Part shown: positions 31,805 through 45,997 of the stretch, in pieces | Numbering within the stretch: position 1 is the first letter of the stretch | How the letters are laid out: every line of letters begins with the position of its first letter | Source of the DNA: Meconema thalassinum | Taxonomy: Eukaryota; Arthropoda; Insecta; Orthoptera; Tettigoniidae | Assembly: GCA_946902985.2 (NCBI GenBank) | Contig: OX336397.1 | Span: 184,454,813 to 184,518,812 of the forward strand | Reading direction: 5' to 3' | DNA length: 64,000 nt | Translations under genes and position numbers: made by a program | The notes under the pieces: generated by a model | What the model saw: only the letters and a program-made list of their open reading frames with translations | What the model was told of the DNA's origin: nothing | Database searches by the model: none

Positions 31805-33044
31805 TAATGAGGCCTCTGGACAAAAACAAACCGATTGTGAAACGGCAATAAATGATAGAAAATCTGCACAGACTAACGAAATCACGATAAACGAAGTATA
31901 CCACACGACAGATGATGATCTGTTATTTGAAAATGAAATTCCAGAAGGAAATAGAACAGCTGAGTTGCCTATAATAAACATTATTGTAGGAGAGAATACA
32001 TTGAAAGCATTAATGAACACAGGTGCTTCGGTTTCGATCCTATCTCAAGAGTCATATTAGAAATTGAAAGATGGAGAGGAAATCATGTCCATGCCAGTTT
32101 CCAGTTTGAAGATACGTTGAATTTTCAAAGATGAATCGGTTGAATGTAGAACCCAAGTTATGATGGAATTTACAATTAATGATCAACGCTATGAGCATAT
32201 TTTTGTTGTGGTAGAGAAGATTAGTTTCGATGTGATCATAGGAATTGACTTCATTACGAAAGTAGGAGCAATAATGGACATGCGGAATAGAATAGTGAAA
32301 TTCTATGATGAAATGGACATTGAAAAGTCAGAAGAACAGGACACGGAAAACCTTCCAGAAAAGGAACCAAGAGAGGTCATTTTAAATCATATCATTGGTG
32401 AAGTAGAAAAGGAATTGAGCCACTATGGAATGAAAGTTGAAGGATTTGCCGATTATGAAGAGAAATTTCTAAATTTAATTCCAGAATATGGAGATATTTT
32501 CGACGATAAACCCGGATTGATCCGAGGTTTTAAATACCACATAAGGCTTACTGATACTACTCCCTATCAGAGGAAACCTTCTCCAATTCCAGAAAAATAT
32601 CATGCGGAGGTAGCTGATATTATTCGGAGAATGGAGAGTGATGGAATAATTAGGAAACAGGCCACTTCCTATATTAACCCTCTCACCGTGGTGAAGAAGG
32701 CAAATGGGCAATTAAGGCTATGTTTAGACAACAGAAGGATCAACGATCTCATATTAAAAGAAAATGACCGTCCGCCGAAACTTAGAGAGCTTTTAAGGCA
32801 ATTCAGAGGAAAAGAATGTTTTTCAAATTTTGATATGACATCTTCATTTTATTACATCGAATTGGCGGAAGAAAGTAAGATGTATACTGGATTTTTATTT
32901 GACCAGACTACCTGGAATGTTAACAGACTTCCATTCGGGGTCATAAATAGTGGTCCGGCGCTGATAAGAGCACTCGACAGTCAGTTGAGGCAGGACGTAA
33001 AGAAAAACGTTATGTGCTATATTGATGACATTATTGTTTCTTCG
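31805..33044 (+). pseudogene. pol: Gypsy pol, N-terminal part, copy 2
   Basis: The protease Asn-for-Asp change and both stops are shared with copy 1. One AATC repeat fewer in the LINE tail shifts the read-through, so the chance extension beyond the RT differs from copies 1 and 3. Confidence 0.92.
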
Positions 33045-33258
33045 AATCAATCAATCAATCAATCAATCAATATTTATTGTCATTTAACAACTTATCGTTG
33101 TATTAGACTACGTCACATTGTTAAAAATACATTTTCAATTTACAATAAAATCACAAAGTTATGTATAATATATTACAAGTATTATTACCAGCTTACTGAA
33201 TTCTATAAAATAAAATAAGAATAAAATAACACGAATACAGTAAGAAGAAGTTGATCTT

Positions 33259-36134
33259 CTATAGTCCATCTGGGTAGAGTGTAATTTTCTCTTCAAATTC
33301 GACCAAAGTGTAAATACTGCTGTTAATGAGCCATCGCTTAATGGAAGCTTTGAAAATGTTTATAGACTCCTGCTGTAGTTGTGTTGGTAGTTTGTTGAAG
33401 ATTTTAATTCCATAGTATTTGTAGTGGTCTTGGGTTTTCTTTAACCTGAAATGAGGTGTATCTAGCTGGTTTCTTATTCTTGTGGTGTGTGAATGCACAT
33501 CCCTTCGATTTTTATATACACTTAGATTTTCTTTAATATACACTAAGCTATGGAATATGTATATTTATGTAAGAGTCATAATTCCAAGTTCTTGGAAGTG
33601 ATTTCTGCAGGATTCTGTACTAGGCTTGCCTTGTAGACATCTTATTGCCTTCTTCTGCCATCTGAAAACATCTTGTGCCCCTGTTGAGTTTCCCCACAAT
33701 ATTATACCTTAAGTTAAATGTGAATGGAAAATGCATAATATGCGAGAATCATCTGATTAGCACTAACTGATTGTTTGAGTCTTCGCAATAAAAATAAGAC
33801 TCGTGCTAATTTTGTACATAATTTTTTTGTGTGAATGTCCCAGTTTAATTTAGAGTCTAAATGGATTCTCAAAAACTTAACAGAGCTGCATTCATGACTA
33901 CTTGAAGCCAATTTGACTAAGTGAAAATAGATTTCTTCTGTTTTGTTACTGTTTAGAAATAGTTTGTTTACCTTTAGCCAAGTAGTTGATTCACCTAATA
34001 ATTTGTTTCTTTTCTCTTCAAGGCAAGTTAGGTCTCTATCACTTGTTATTACAGTAATGTCATCAGCATACAGTATTGACTTGGCATTTATATTGCGAAC
34101 AATGTCGTTTATATAGACCAGGATGAAAAAGGCTCCAATGACTGAACCTTGGGCTACACCTGTATTTACAATGAGCGGAGCAGATTTTTGGTTGTCTATT
34201 ACAACTATTTGCCTTCTCTTGTGGAGATAGGAGGTAATTAATGATAATTCACAATCTTTGACTCCATAATAGTGAAGTTTTTGTATTAATATATTATGAT
34301 CCACAGAATCGAAAGCTTTACTTAGGTCTAAGAGTGTGACAGATGTAATAAGTAGAGATTCAAATCCAGCAATCACTTCATCAACAACAGCTTCAACAGC
34401 TTGAACCGTTGACTTACCAGTTCTGAAACCAAATTGGGTACTATTAAACAACTTGTGCTCCTCAAAGAATGCTGATAATTGTTCTTTCATACACTGTTCT
34501 ATTATTTTGGAAATAATTGGGACAATTGAGATTGTCCTATAGTTACTGGGGTTCATCATATCTCCTTTTTTATGGACTGGAATTGTGATGGTGATTTTCA
34601 GACACTCTGGAAAAACTCCAGTAATAAATATCCAGTTTATTAGATAAGTTAAAGGTAATACTATGATGACTATTATTTGTTTTAGAATAAAATTCGACAT
34701 TCCATAATAATCCTCACATTTGGAATTGTTTAGTTCTGAAACTATTTTTAGAACCTTCTCATATGTTATTTGTCTCCATCTGAAGGATGGTGTGGGATTT
34801 TCATCTACCTTATGGTTTTCCAATTTCTCCATAAACTTTGTATGATTTTCATATTCCAAACTTTTGACCATATTTTCAACAGAATTTATAAAATATTCAT
34901 TTAACACATTTGGCGTTATTGGTGTAGAGTCCTTACTTTTATTTTTACCCAGTTCCTTGTTTATGATTAACCAATCAGCTTTACATTTATCCTTTGCATT
35001 ATTAATGAACTCATCATTCGCTCTCTTTTTTGCTGCTTTAATTTCCCCCCGATATAATTTTTTATGTGATTATAGTTTTCTATATCCTGTGGGTCTCCTT
35101 TCTTTGCTTTAGTGTAATACATGATCTTTAGCTTCCTAATAACATCAAGGTAAGGCGTATACCATTTGGTATTATTTTTACTTTGTTTTTGATCTGGAGT
35201 GTTAATTTTTTTTTTTCTTAATTGGGCAACATTTATTTAAGGAAGTGTGTATTATATTCATAAACTTATCAGCTGCTTCAGAAACATTGTTATAGCTCAC
35301 AATTATGTTTTCCAAATTCCTGCTGGTCAACTCATGCCTCAATCTGAGAAAGTTATTGTCGCTCAACATCCTAATATACTTGACTTGCCTATTTTCTGGG
35401 AAGTGTCCTGTATCAATTTGAAATGTTAGCCAAAGGCCACTATGGTCAGACAAGAGAGGTTTTGTAACACCATAATTATAACCATTTGTTGGCACATTAG
35501 TAATAATGTTATCTAAACGAGACTTCTTTCTAGTTGGTTGGTTATTGATCAGATAAAAATCAAAAGATTTTAAAATGTTACAGAATTGTTTCTTTGCCAG
35601 TGATTCAATTAATACATTTATGTTAATATCCCCTAAACAATATATTTTATACTTTTGGAATTTTGCTAAGTAACAAGCAAACCTTTCCCATATGTTTATG
35701 AAGGCCTGGACATCCGAATCAGGTGTACGATATATGGAAATAATAATAAATTTAGCTCTTGTAAACTTTACCCCAGCTACTTCAAAGAGCTGTTCTATAC
35801 AGAAATCATTTAAATCCATTATTATACTGTCCATGTTTGTAGTTACTTTCTTGAATATAGCAACACCCCCGTTTGATTTATTTTTTCTACAAAAGCTAGT
35901 CATTACCTCATACCCAGATGGAATATAAAGACTAACCTCTTCCTTCACAAGCCAATGTTCATTTACACACAAGATATCTATTGAAAGAGAATTGAGTAAG
36001 ATTTCTAGTTCACCTAACTTATTTCTTATAGATTGTAAATTGATATGAAATATATTAAGCTGTTTCAAAACTTGTGAAGATAGCTCATCAGATTTGTTTT
36101 CAGTGATATTTACATCATCAGTAAGTTCATTCAA
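33259..36134 (-). pseudogene. CR1-like ORF2, copy 2
   Basis: The endonuclease (36134-35202) and the RT (34907-33714) are both long open segments. One T fewer near 35057 closes the frame upstream of 34907, where copy 1 stays open for 72 more codons. Confidence 0.87.
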
Positions 36135-36192
36135 AATACTAATTTGTCTGTAACATTATTTTCAACTCGGATCTTTGTACAAGGTTTCTGGT

Positions 36193-37751
36193 TTAAGGAT
36201 CCGAGTTTCCTAGCACGTTTCCCTGCAAAGGCCAGGTAAGTGGTATAGCTTTTCTCAATTTTGAGACATCGCTAATCTCCCTCCTGATAATGCAAGCAAT
36301 TTCCCTTCCTAGTGCTTCTTTCCCTTTGTGGTTAAGGTGCAAGCCACGGTGGGTGAGTGGATAGCGTGTCGGTCTACTAACCCCAAGATTGCAGGTTCGC
36401 CCCTGACCGTGGTAAGTGATTTTTGAAAGGCGGCAAAAATACGATACGCATGTCATACGATGTTGGCATGTCAAAGAACCCATTTGAATTCAGTAGGCCG
36501 AGTTCATAATGGAAAAATTAATCTCGGGAGTTTCCGCCAGCACAAAGTTCCTCATTTCTCTACTAGAAAGCGCTATTGTGATCAAGGAGATTAGATATCT
36601 AACATCTAACCTCCTTGACTTTCATAGTCAAGGAACTACGAAATTCGACATGCAAGCTACCCTCTGGGTGTCAAATTGCAAAGCTTGCACCAGGCACCCG
36701 AGGCCATACGATATTATTATTATTATTAGTAAACATTTCTCTGCTAAATTTGGAAATATCAATAACTTCACAATTTTTTAAATGTTTACATAAGCTATGA
36801 ATTTGAGCATTAGTTTCACTTACAGCCATATTAACACAAGATTCCTTCATAAGATCATGTCTATAAGGTACATTAACAACAATTACTCGTGAATTATTCA
36901 TTATTGAGAGCTTACCTTTTAAACTACTGACTAATTTGTTACCTTCATTAGCAGCAACATCGTTTGTCCCTGTCACAATTACTACATAATTGTCCTTTTC
37001 CATTAGAGGATTGTAATTGGCAAGAACATCCGCAGGTTTTGCACCAGGTTTTACTGATCGACACACTTGTATACAAGGATTATTGAGATTAGTCTTGATT
37101 TCTTCTGCCAAGCCCCTACCCTGGCTGTCTGCATACAGGTTGACTGCTTGCCGTGAGGAAGTTGAAATATTAGTTTTCTTCTGTGGGCTCCTAGCACTGT
37201 GTTTGGTTTTACTATTGGATGATTCCGGTGGAAACGTGTCATTTGAAACATGTTCAAGCACTTGAAATTTATTGGAGCACTTCACTGTTGCACTTGTGTG
37301 TTTCACAACATACTCGTTTCGTCCCATTTGATTTGCATTAGGCCTAAAATTGCGACCTGTAACCTTTGTCCAATTCTGTATTTCTTTCTTTCTTGTCTTC
37401 TTCTAACGCTGCAATTCTTTCTTTTAAAGATTCATTTGCAGCTCTCAAGGTCATTAAGTCTTCTTGAAGTACACCTAAAATTTTAACTACGGATTCATAA
37501 TTGTTTTGTTGTTGTTGTTTACTCTCCATGCTATTGCCGCTTTGTTTACATGCAACGCAGATCCACTCACTATCATGTTCGTTAAAATTGGATTTGATAT
37601 TGATATTTCCACAGCGAAAATGGTACCATTCATCACAAATTGTACATAGAAAACCGTTTTTCACTACTCTATTACATTTAACACACTTTTCGTCACTGAT
37701 TTTGAGATTTATCGGAGATAACTCAGACTCGGTACTAACAGCCGCCGCCAT
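36193..37751 (-). pseudogene. CR1-like ORF1 (PHD and esterase), split by SINE A, copy 2
   Basis: PHD part 37751-37344, esterase part 37327-36729, block V 36342-36193. It has the same frameshift and SINE as copy 1. Confidence 0.82.
36343..36728 (+). mobile_element. SINE A in CR1 ORF1, copy 2
   Basis: The counterpart of 8634-9019 with one C-to-A change near 36513. Confidence 0.85.
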
Positions 37752-37784
37752 GTTGGTTCCAAGAACACCTCACACATCTCAAAT

Positions 37785-39950
37785 AACTTTTTGATAATCT
37801 TCGTTAAGCTAATCAAAGTAAATTACGAGAAATGCCATTTCATCCAAGAGAAGATTAATTTTTTGGGTCACACTATAGGTAAGGACGGTTATCACCTAAA
37901 CCAGGACAAAATAGATGTGATCATGAACTTTCCAGAGCCTACAAGGGTTAAGAATGTGAGACGTTTTCTCGGTGTTTTCCAGTATTTTTTCCCAGCATTG
38001 TCCACGCTATTCTGAGACAATGGCACCATTGTATGAGCTCCTTAAAAAGATCAATCGATGGCAATGGAACGCAGAAGCAGACAAGGCTTTTCAAAACGCA
38101 AAGAACATGCTCCAGAATAATGTCAAATTAGGATACCCTGATTTTGATAGGATATTCTACGTAGGATCAGATGCATCTAACATTGGTATAATCACTGTGT
38201 TATATCAGATAGATAACGAGGGTCGTAAGCATTACATAGATTCCAGCAGCAGGAAATTGAAAGCACATGAAGCAAAGTGCTTTACTACTGAACTAGAAGC
38301 TTTATCTTTAATTTCAGCTTACACCAGTGGAAGAAAGTGCTTGTTGGACACCAGATGATTATTGTTACCGACCATAAGGCATTACAGTTTATGTTGAAGA
38401 CAGATTTGTCAAGCGACATGCTTATTAGATCGTCGCTGATTTTACAGCAATTTAAAGCGACAATCGTGCACAAGCCTGGTAAGGACAACTTATTAGCAGA
38501 CACGTTATCACGAAACCCAGTGGAAAGTATCCAAGTTAACGTAATCCAGATGGATAGGCAAGATAAAGATACTACCGACCGACTGAAAACCATTGCAGAA
38601 TCACAAAAAAAGGCATGCACCTACGCGACGAATCTTTCGGTTCTTGAAGGGAAGATTGGACCAGGAAGGTCCCGATTAAGAAGGAACGAGAAGACTAGCG
38701 CAGAAACATTTGATATGTGAGGAAATTGTATGCAAATATAAAGATGCCGATAATACGCAAACAAGAGTTGTAATTCCGCCTAACCTTATTAATCGTATTA
38801 TATGGTTAACTCATCACAGTATTGGTCACGGAGGAGTGGATAAAACTTTAGCCACTGTGAAAGAACAATTTATTTGGACAAACATGAGAGTCGTAGTAGC
38901 CGATGTTATTAGGACCTGTAATAATTGTCAGCTGAGCAAGCAAGCTGCAACTTTCCTTAAGGAAAAACCGAGGTCTATTATACCTGAATGAGCACGTGAG
39001 ATCTATTCTATGGATATATTCGGTCCAGGACCTAAGGGATATTGCGGTTATCAGTACGTGTTGGTGACGATCGATGTTTTTACTAAGTACGTGATTTTAA
39101 ATCCCATGCAGAAAACTAACTCTAAGAGTATTATTAAACACATAGAGAAGAATGTCATCCCACAGGCAGGAAAACCTGGGAGTATTCTGACGGACCATGG
39201 CACGCAATTTACGTCAGAAGAATTTATGAGTGCCATGGAGAGGCTTGAGATTAGACACATATTCTCCAGATTCTGAAACCCTGAATCTAATCCTGTTGAG
39301 AGATCAATTAAAGAGATTATTAAATATGCAAGACTATACTGTTCTGAGAACCATAGAGAATGGATCAGGATTGTACCCCTCATTGAAGAATTCTTAAATT
39401 CTACGGTACATGAAAGTACGGCAGACATCCCAACTCTATTACATTGTGATAGGAAACCAGAGCGACCGTGGGATGAAGTATTTAGGAGATTCCCTAAAGA
39501 TAGACTACCGACGAGGGAAAGAAGGATAGAGATAGCCCATGATAATCTAATTGCAGCGGCAGAGAAACGAGAAAAACGCACGTTAGGTAGACGATATGAT
39601 ACACCTTTGAGAAGAGACGACTTAGTGGTGATTAGAGGACCTACTAAAGCAGATGTAACCAACAACATATACCCTCGATTTTCTAAGGTCTACTACGGCC
39701 CATTCAGAGTATCTGAAAGTTTTAGAAATAACTGTTATGAGATTGATAACATGACCAAGTAATTGGAAACTACAATGCAAAGAATTTAAAACGGTATTTC
39801 AGAAAGATAGAATGGAGAGTAAAATACGGTACAGTTAATATCTGCATTTCAAAAGCATTGTATCACGCTTTTGCTATGGAAGTTGAGTGGGGATTGTACG
39901 CGTATTTGCAGTCGAGAAATATTCTATCTTCAGAAAGTTTTCTAAGTTAA
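37785..39950 (+). pseudogene. pol: Gypsy pol, C-terminal part, copy 2
   Basis: Here the integrase core is better kept than in copy 1: 39010-39276 reads through 'MDIFGPGP' and 'LTDHGTQFTSEEF' in one frame because the 2 bp lost in copy 1 are present. TGA at 39274 still stops it just before 'NPESNPVERS'. The RT and RNase H frameshifts are shared with copy 1. Confidence 0.92.
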
Positions 39951-40373
39951 CGATTGATAAATTAAACGGAGTCTGGAATCGAGCCACAAGCAGGTTAGAC
40001 ACCTAGCACAGTTAGCTTAGTTAATTGATTTAACCAATCAGGTAACTTCTAGCCACGTGCATGTCAGGGCAGCTCGGAAAGAGTCAAGTATTGTTTGAGA
40101 GCACGAAGGTAGCCGAGGACTTCCGATCTTGCGAGCGAGCAAGCCAGAGACACGCGAATGAAGGGTGACGGCAAGATAGGAGTAGGGGAACGCACGTCAG
40201 ACGCGTGGCGATCATGGCCAATCAAAAGAGGCGTTCCTAAGAAGAAAGCAATTAGCGCAATTATCCTATCTAATTACCAGCGAGATATTAACACTATATA
40301 ACATCAGAAAGGTTGTTAATGCATAAATAAGAAGTATTTATATATCATTGCAGCTAATTAAATGCTCAAATAG
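39895..40373 (+). repeat. Gypsy 3' LTR, copy 2
   Basis: The counterpart of 12184-12662, preceded by the same purine-rich tract. Confidence 0.9.
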
Positions 40374-42604
40374 GGAATAATATAATATTCACTATTATCG
40401 CGCCAATCAAGCAAAGTTTTTTATTATTAACTTTTTATCAGAGTGGGAGACAAGCGAGCTGAATCGAGGCTCTTATTGTTCACGGTTTTGTCGCAAGTGG
40501 AAGTGTCCACTAGACTTCGCTATTTTCGCAAGAACAAAGCTTCAGAATTGAGAACGACTTCGAAGAAGAAAATATATCTACAAACTTATATAATGAACGA
40601 GAATTATAAGATATTACAACAAGTAATATTAATATCTGCAACTATAAACAGTAACTACGATATTATTGAAGAAAAGTACGTTAAATTATTGAAGGCAACG
40701 CTTTGAGGTGATAGTCTACATTTATTACCATGACAAATGTCCTGAAGTTGAGAGGGGAAGAATTGATTGAATCTACCGTGATGGAGATGAGTTACTAAGA
40801 TGCTGAAGGGAACATAGCTTTGACAATGACGAGAATATCTGAAATGACATGATAATAATACCGTGGGGGAGACCAATACCTAATCTCTCCTGTGTCAAAT
40901 AATTCTACAACTACAAGTCATGTCATCGACTTAAATGATGGATACTGATCTACCAGAACTGTGGTGAAGAAGAAAGAAGGTTTCCCTGTACGAGGGCGAC
41001 TCGGGTGGACCCATTGCCATCAAGAGATAAAGGGCTTTACCATCTCTTAAGAAGATAGCCAAGCTGAAAGGACGACTACACGATGAGCTTCGAGTTCTCA
41101 TCCCGTTCCTGGCAGTTTGGTGACTTCCGAAGGAGATCGAGCCGAGTCCCACACGACATCTCGAGGGTGCTTCCTCTCAGAAACTATCCGTTTCTGATGA
41201 CCGACTAGGGAGATCCACTTCTAGTAAGATCAACACAGTACCAGGTAGTCGAATAGACCAACGATGTATCCCATTATGTAGACTTGTAGAAACTTTTGAG
41301 AATATCCGACAACTTAGTATTTGAATGCCACATCTTCGAATTGTTATTGTCTTACTTTTTGATTTCATATTTTTAACATTCTGTTAGACAGAAGTTCGTT
41401 ATCGATTTTTCGGATTTATAAGCGATTTTTGTGATGATTTAAATGGCTATTTTGAATTTTGTTTTTTATACGATTTTGAATTCGCTTGATGGAGATTTTA
41501 TCGTTTAGCTCGAATTTACTGTACAAACCGTATTGCATTGTTTAAAGAATATTATATTTAAAAGTGGATTTGATAATGTTTGTAACAATGAAAGTTTAAT
41601 GGAAATATGTTCCAGTGGGAATTTTATAACGGAGAAAGAAGGAGCATGATATTGTAATATGTATAGAAGTAGAAGCATGCTACGACATTATTGTAACACA
41701 GTCTAAGATTTAAGAGATTTGAGAGAAATACATTAGCTGAGTGCAGCTAGCAAGAAAATTGAGAGTTAGAAAATGAATGTAATGTCTTATCGAAATCATA
41801 GCATTTTATTATATCACCTATTGAGATGAGTTTTTGAAAGAACCAGTATTTTTATTAAATAAGTTGGAACTACTATAAGAATTTTGTAACGAGTAAGAAT
41901 GCATTTTTGGAAGAATACTATTTAATGTGGAGAAGGAACTGCGAAATATATCTAAGTGATAGTTATCATATTCCGTAATGACGGAGGAACTTGTTGTGTT
42001 GTTGGATTTGAACTCAATTATGTTAGTGTGTTATTTGTGAAGAGAAACCTGTTGAAACAGATGTGCGTAAGACGGTTGTTGCTGATGGAAAATGTGATTA
42101 AGAAGCAGTAATATTATTTGGAAGTATCTCAATTGGCAGAGTTATCTTTGAATGGTTCTGAGAATACATCAAATTAACATTAATTATTCGACGGAAGAAA
42201 AACTATATTTATGAAGTATTTTTATTATTGATATGATAGACCAGTGTGTGGATGTCACTGAACTATGTGTGTACTTAATCGTATGGGTTGTAGTATCCCC
42301 AACCATGACATTATTACTAATGAAGACATAGTTTTACGCAGGATTTTCTTAATTCTAAAATGAATTTATTTGGATGAAGAAGTTGGAAGACAGTTAATGT
42401 CAATATTTTATGTTGGAAATAGGCATTTTGCCTAGTAGTCCGGTCAGGATACTCAAACCCATGCGCTTCTGGGGGGGGGGCATTTTTTATGATTGCAATC
42501 TATTCTTGATATCCTAAGGATGAAATTTAGAGAGGGAGTCATTTTTGTAATTTTGGCGCTTGACCGCCATTTTGAAAAATGGCGATATTAGAAAATCCAA
42601 AAAT
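40374..42604. other. AT-rich sequence, unidentified, copy 2
   Basis: The counterpart of 12663-14894. No gene was recognised. It holds a G10 run at 42471-42480 and the hairpin at 42565-42584. Confidence 0.5.
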
Positions 42605-45600
42605 CTCCCAAACTACTTAGACAATTTTCATGTTTAGCCTTATAACTGATATGCATTTCAGATGGTCCACCTCGTTGCGTAGTGGATAGCATTCTTGGCT
42701 GTCACCGCAGAGGGCCGGGTTCGATTCTCAGCTCTGTTAAGAAATTTAGCAGTTAGCGATGGAACAGCGTTAGCCATACCAACGCCTGTAGTCAAAAGAG
42801 CTCTATTCTGTCCTGTGGTCCCCAAAACGTTTAGCCACAATGATGTACGCAATAATTCACAGCCAAAGAGTTTTGAATCCGGCGAAGAAGCACCTGTAGT
42901 GCATCGATTAATTGCTCACTCATTTGTGCGTGTGATTATACTGGGAGAAAATGTACCGTCATATAGTGGTTATCATTGTAACCTTCAAAGCCATATTGAA
43001 AAGTGGGAAACATATAATGTCAAATTTTACTGACAGCCACCAATCAAAGAGGTTGTCAAAGATGTGTTGGATTGGTGTCAAAGAGTTACGGAACACAAGA
43101 AAATGCCAGTAATTCAACTTGTTGGTGATCAAGCAGTTTATAAATATATTGAAGGATATCTGTGAGAGGAAGAGAATAGGTGGTCTCTCGTAAAGGGCGT
43201 ATTAGGTGGATTTCACACAGAGATGTCATACCTTAATGCTCTAGGAAAATGATTCGCAGGAAGTGGTATTGAGGAGCTAGCTGTTGCTACAGGTGTTGTT
43301 GCTGCAGGCAGTGTAAAGCAATCATTATCTGGAAAACACTACAACAGGGCAATGCGTCTGCACAAATTGATAGCTGTAGCTTTACTACGCATGCTGATTC
43401 ATAGATGTGTTGAGAATCGCCCAGATCTACTTAACGGTTTGGAATATGTAGTGGATATCACAAGAGAACAAGAAAGTGAAAACTTCGTTGCATCAGATTC
43501 ATTTAACCAATTTGCGCATGGGATGTTTCGAGATATCTTCGAGTCCGACTCAGATAGGCAACATTTCCGCTCTCTTACATCATCGACGTGGAAGTCCTGT
43601 TTCAGCACTACCATTGTCTGAGGAGTGGAGTAAGCTTTCATGAATACTTATATGGTTGTCGCAGAATGCTTCCTCTTCTAGCAGCATAGGGTAACATAAA
43701 TTATCTGCGCTACCTCTCTCTCTACTACCGGCAAATGTCCACCTTGACAAAGGAAGAAAGGATACATATGTCCTCAATATACTAATTCTCGTTGACAGGC
43801 AATAGTTTCAGCAAATTGTCTCCCGATCAGGTTATAGAAATGACCATGAACAAACAGTCTAAGAATCGAAGAAGTGGTGGCTGGGTTGTATTCTCCAAGA
43901 AACTCCCCCATGATTTCTGTTAACATACTAAGCAGACCTGCTGTGTTGTACTTACGGGAGCAATTACAACAAATCATAAATTTAAAGAAGCCTCTCTACC
44001 GCCACCCAGAAGTGGGTCCATAAAGGATTAAGAAAGACTTGCAAGTAATTCATGAAGTAAAACTTGCCCTGGAGGAGTGGGATACGGATCCATGGAACAT
44101 AAACCAACCAAATCTTCGCTCACTGTTCACTGGACAGCCAGCGACGGAGGAAGTAGTCAAGAGCCGGTACATAGCCCATGATGAGGGGAATACCATGGCA
44201 GTAGCAATATTGGACAGACTTTCCTTTGCACGATTCTATCAGCAAAAGAAAAAGCTAAACATTTGCCACACAGACAGTGTGCATTGCAAAGAGCAAGCGA
44301 GATGTAAGGATATTGGTAGACCACACTGCAACGAAGAAAGTTATTGACCTCTTAACGAGCGGAGAAACTCCTACCATGACTCCTCTGGATATCATGCAAT
44401 ACAGAATAACAACAGTGAGCCTATCTCTTTTTACAGCTGACTGTAGGTTCCATAAACATTGTTGACTCTTCAACCTGTGATGCCGCCACCACATTACCAT
44501 GCCATCATAGATGTCGGAATGGCATGGAACAAGGTACCAGCGTGCAAGACTAGGAGTGATTATGCCTTCAACCTCTACAAATACATACTAAATTGCCGTT
44601 CTCAAGCAATAGCTTGTCATCTAATCAATGATATTTACAATGAAGAAACAATGATTGAAAGTACGAAATATCATGAGCAAAAACGTCGTATGCAGTCGTA
44701 TGGGTTCGTCCCAAACGTTTACCCAGTTGCTGACCAGCAAATGCCTACAGGGAATGCCTGGCATTCATTTCTGTCGAAGCCTGCGAACAACAGAGGCTGG
44801 AACATTTCCTTCTGAATGTGTGGCAATCCTCCGAGAATAATGGTGACTGGTATTACACCATGGATCTTTCCTGCTATGATTTCACATCTGGCGATTGCGT
44901 TTTTACAAACTGCACAGTTAGGTGGTTCTGATTCAATTTTTCTTGATTTTGAGGACACAGATATATGGGTTATTGCTTCAAACATCAGTCATCTAACTGA
45001 ACAGGATATGTATATGTACAAGAAGAAATCCGGAAATGGTACAGAATTCTACAATTGTCACTCACTCTTCTCAGAACAAGACAAAGCATGTGCTACTCTT
45101 GGAGTCTACACATTCACCGGTTGTGACACAGTGGAAGGTTTCTTCGGCTTGGGGAAGGTCAAAGCAATGAAGCGCATTCTGCAGCCAAATAATATGACAC
45201 ACCTACAGATAATACAGCAACTTGGAGTTAACGATGAACTATCCGATGAGCTGTTCCTTCAACTGCAGTTGTTCACAATTACGATCATCTACAATGACCC
45301 AGTGAGCAAAAGATTGTGTGAAGCCCGAGCACGTAAATGGTGGCAGTTGCGATGTTACGAATCTGCCAGATTGCCTCCCGACGAAGACTCATTTAGACAA
45401 CACTGTCTTCGAAGTCACGTACAAGCTTATGAATATAAGAATGCAAGACTTTCAAAACGGCTGCTCCCGACTAACTTTGGATGGGAACAGCTCCAAGATG
45501 GATTGCGACCCATCACGCACACAATACCCTCACTTCCAAGTGGAGTCCTATTTCCTGAAGCCAAACAAACCTTTGCAGAGGAATTTGTCGAAGAAATAGA

Positions 45601-45997
45601 ACAAGAAGTCAACTCACCTGTTCATGATTCATCCATAGAATACAGCGACACAGAGCAGGAGTTCAGTGATTGACAGAAGGATATGTGATGTGGCTTTCAC
45701 ATGTTCAACGGACATAAAATTAATGATGCACATACTGTAGATTTCAAAACATTCCAATTGATACTACTACAGATACGTCTATCGTATGAAGACATTATAC
45801 TAACGACATTACCGGTATTTGATAATCCGTAATATTACACCAAAAGTATACATTCGTAAAGAAAAACATAACAAAAATGCATCTTTGTTTCCTTTTCCCT
45901 TTCAGATTGGAACCAGTCACATTGTAAACCATATAGAACGATTAAATACATATCCAGAGGTATCTTAACCATGAAAATTGTATAAGTAGTTTGGGAG
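42605..45997. mobile_element. Inverted-repeat-bounded element with nuclease-like pseudogene, copy 2
   Basis: Arms at 42605-42636 and 45966-45997 are identical to those of copy 1. The tRNA-like fragment lies at 42663-42739. Confidence 0.55.
42746..45673 (+). pseudogene. Uncharacterised family with PIN/FEN-like C-terminus, copy 2
   Basis: It shares the TGA stops of copy 1. In two places it is closer to the presumed ancestor: CGT (Arg) at 43355 where copy 1 has TGT (Cys), and AAG near 43631 where copy 1 has TAG. The C-terminal frame is 44816-45673, with one Trp-to-Leu difference in 'FFGWGK'. Confidence 0.7.

Larger units (their letters stand above)
33045..37784 (-). mobile_element. CR1-like LINE, copy 2
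   Basis: The counterpart of 5330-10075, with a tail of 27 bp of AATC repeats (33045-33071). Confidence 0.85.
28490..40373 (+). mobile_element. Ty3/Gypsy element with nested CR1 and SINE A, copy 2
   Basis: Same structure and same nested insertions at the same points as 775-12662. LTRs lie at 28490-28966 and 39895-40373. It derives from the same insertion event by tandem duplication and is not an independent insertion. Confidence 0.92.
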